Source: JAYPHU01 sp038127535
GTDB taxonomy: Bacteria > Pseudomonadota > Alphaproteobacteria > Rhodospirillales > UBA2165
DNA: 64,000 nucleotides
Direction: 5' to 3'
Assembly: GCA_038127535.1 (NCBI GenBank)
Contig: JAYPHU010000017.1
Coordinates: forward strand, 18,180-82,179
The position numbers and the translations under genes were made by a program. Shown one piece after another: positions 62,589 to 64,000 of the stretch. The notes under the pieces are model-generated. The model worked only from the letters and a program-made list of their open reading frames with translations. It did no database searches and had not been told where the DNA came from. The stretch's first letter is position 1. The number at the start of each line of letters is the position of its first letter.

Positions 62589-63155
62589 ATGACCTATCCT
62601 CATGAATCACGTGCCGCAACGCCGGAAACAGATGCCCTGCTGGCGCAGCTGCAGTAGAGAATACCGTCGATCCATACTGATCGATTGCGGCTGAGACCGC
62701 CGACGATTTCCGATTTTTCCGTCTACGCCGAGATCGCTCTTGCGGAAGAAGGCCGGTTTCTTCTCAAGCGGCATACCCGCGAGGATGCTTGATATGATTT
62801 CGCCAATATGGCCGCGAACTGGCTACTGCGGGGTCATGGTCTTTGGGCGGTTGAACGGCGGGCCGATACGGAAACAATTGGTTTTGTCCTGATCGGATTT
62901 AAACCCGGCGATCACGAGCCGGAACTCGGATATATGTTGGTAGAACGCGCGAGGGGAAACGGATACGCATTTGAGGCCGCCCAGGCCGCGTTAAGGTTCG
63001 CCGCTGATTCCCCTGGCTTTGACACCCTCGTGAGCACCATTGATCCGGGAAATGACACATCTCTCCAGCTGGCGCTGAAGCTGGGCGGCCAACGTGACCC
63101 CATCGCCGAGGAAAGTCACAACAACGAAATTCTGGTTCTCCGGTATTCTCTGTAG
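62589..63155 (+). pseudogene. GNAT acetyltransferase with two in-frame stops
   Basis: ATG 62589 opens a frame that reads as a RimJ/RimL-type GNAT: DRLRLRPPTISDFSVYAEI, HTREDA, YDFANMAANWLLRGHGLWAV, ELGYMLVERARGNGYAFEA and FDTLVSTIDPGNDTSLQLAL. TAG at 62655-62657 (after LLAQLQ) and TGA at 62790-62792 interrupt it; the TGA stands where relatives have tryptophan after REEA. The frame is otherwise unbroken to TAG 63153-63155, 189 codons. A shorter product from ATG 62808 would lack the first half of the fold. It follows the tRNA repeat region. Confidence 0.8.
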
Positions 63156-63267
63156 GATTTGCCGAGGCCCGGAACGCCGCGATCCGGATTTTCTCTCCCG
63201 CCAGTGACTCGCCCCGCCTCCGGTACTAAATTACAGACAACGAACAATGAAATAGGGGAGGACAGTC

Positions 63268-64000
63268 ATGTCCGATGAGTTGCTATTGGTGGGCAGCATT
63301 CCGCTGGATACGCCGGAAGAGGTGTTTAACGCCTTCGGGCCGGGGCTCGGCGAATGGCTGGCCTATCTACCGGACGGGGAGATCGGCGATCGGCGCTATT
63401 GGATCGACGGGATTGCGCACCGGGTGCTGAACGGCCACCGAGAGATGGAGACGATCCGCTATCCCGACGCGGATGCCAACGGGGTGGAGACCTGGCGGCC
63501 CCAGGGCAATCATGATCAGTATCAGTTCACCGTGAAGGCCGGGATCGATAAAGTCCGGTTCGGCGATCCGGGCTGGCGGTTGGGCTACACTCGCGATGCC
63601 ATCAACTCCTACTACGTCTTCCGGCATTTGAAAGAGCAGGGCAAGATACCCGCGCAAGTGCGGTTTCAGGTGTGCATCCCGCTGACCTATTCCTGCCTGG
63701 CGAGCTTTATCCCGGACCCGGATGATTTGGAGAAAGTCGCGCCCGGCTTTACCGAAGCCCTGACCGCCGAGGTGACCGAAATGATCCGCCATATCCCGCC
63801 AGCGGAACTGGCCATTCAGTGGGACATGGCGATTGAAAACCGGCTCATCGAAAATAAGCTGAAAGACGGCGATTTGGCCGGCGCAAAGGCCGAGGCCGCG
63901 CGGGTGGCGAAACCCGCCGCCGATATTTGTGCGGCGATCCCGGCCGACGTGGCACTCGGCTATCATTCCTGCTACGGCACGCTGGACGGCTGGCCCAGCC
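63268..64000 (+). CDS. Uncharacterised protein, 3' end cut by window
   Basis: ATG 63268 follows AGGGGAGGAC, a strong ribosome-binding site, and the frame stays open to the window end (244 codons). The product is cytosolic and starts LLLVGSIPLDTPEEVFNAF, then YLPDGEIGDRRYWI, VRFQVCIPLTYSCLASFIPD, AIQWDMAIENRLIE and LGYHSCYGTLDGWP. The order of strands and the His/Cys near the end recall MetE/UROD-like TIM barrels, but I recall this only as an uncharacterised family. The substrate is unknown. Confidence 0.8.
   Translation, partial: MSDELLLVGSIPLDTPEEVFNAFGPGLGEWLAYLPDGEIGDRRYWIDGIAHRVLNGHREMETIRYPDADANGVETWRPQGNHDQYQFTVKAGIDKVRFGDPGWRLGYTRDAINSYYVFRHLKEQGKIPAQVRFQVCIPLTYSCLASFIPDPDDLEKVAPGFTEALTAEVTEMIRHIPPAELAIQWDMAIENRLIENKLKDGDLAGAKAEAARVAKPAADICAAIPADVALGYHSCYGTLDGWPS

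Noticed and set aside
12991..63155. Genome-wide reassignment of TAG to glutamine
   Set aside because: TAG ends many intact genes here at the right length, and the tRNA-Gln present has the normal TTG anticodon. Decay explains the data more simply.
1..64000. CRISPR array, transposase, integrase or prophage genes
   Set aside because: No regularly spaced repeats, no IS ends and no phage or recombinase protein were seen. Only the tRNA-Gln repeat hints at past integration.

Overview
This 64 kb window is a GC-rich alphaproteobacterial chromosome segment, probably of a Rhodospirillales-like, free-living aerobe. Support comes from the CcrM GANTC methyltransferase, the metX-metW pair, the proA-nadD-rsfS-rlmH-gpmI-envC-ctpA-rppH order, the argH-lptM-lysA-TIGR02302 order, divergent zinc-ribbon/ftsEX, and etfBA next to a 3-hydroxyacyl-CoA dehydrogenase. 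A run of exactly 100 N (56808-56907) shows that it is a draft scaffold. Both ends cut genes.

Layout. 0-9 kb: one dense plus-strand cluster for proline, NAD, ribosome silencing and modification, glycolysis, cell-wall hydrolase activation, periplasmic proteolysis and RNA decapping. 9-13 kb: the two-subunit 2-oxoacid:ferredoxin oxidoreductase korAB, an exported SUMF1-domain protein and a broken XRE regulator. 13.5-24 kb: cupin, methyltransferase, metXW (minus), hisC-tyrC (plus), DUF2125, a DMT exporter, ChaC, an acyl-CoA ligase with overlapping MarR gene, and a small lipoprotein. 24-27 kb: an AT-rich intergenic stretch holding an unlisted 54-residue gene and a palindrome, then aminopeptidase P. 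27-38 kb: tlpA/argH, lptM, lysA, TIGR02302, zinc-ribbon protein, ftsEX, ydcF, plsC. 38-46 kb: B12-dependent ribonucleotide reductase, a PduO-type adenosyltransferase that can make its cofactor, etfBA, 3-hydroxybutyryl-CoA dehydrogenase, ccrM. 46-56 kb: rnhB, a CPA2 antiporter, a TPP enzyme, an ArsC-like protein, a broken TRAP permease, moaB, a lytic transglycosylase. 56-64 kb: decayed 2OG-oxygenase and TPR genes at the assembly gap, uracil-DNA glycosylase, ETF-quinone oxidoreductase, a TPR lipid/cell-envelope-type protein with ispE, tRNA-Gln with a duplicated 3' end, a broken GNAT gene and the start of an uncharacterised enzyme.

Functional links inside the window: ETF (etfBA) passes electrons to ETF-QO (57.8 kb); NrdJ depends on the adenosyltransferase; FtsEX and the EnvC-like protein probably act together in septal wall splitting; LysA, ProA, ArgH, MetXW, HisC and TyrC are amino-acid biosynthesis.

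The most notable feature beyond housekeeping is a set of interrupted genes (XRE, TRAP permease, TPR, 2OG oxygenase, GNAT). Each keeps a recognisable reading frame through in-frame stops. There are five internal TAG and two internal TGA codons and no TAA. Truncation, deletion and frameshift in the same genes make pseudogene decay the likeliest reading. Recoding or readthrough is the alternative to test. I did not find a clearly new defence, mobile or biosynthetic system.
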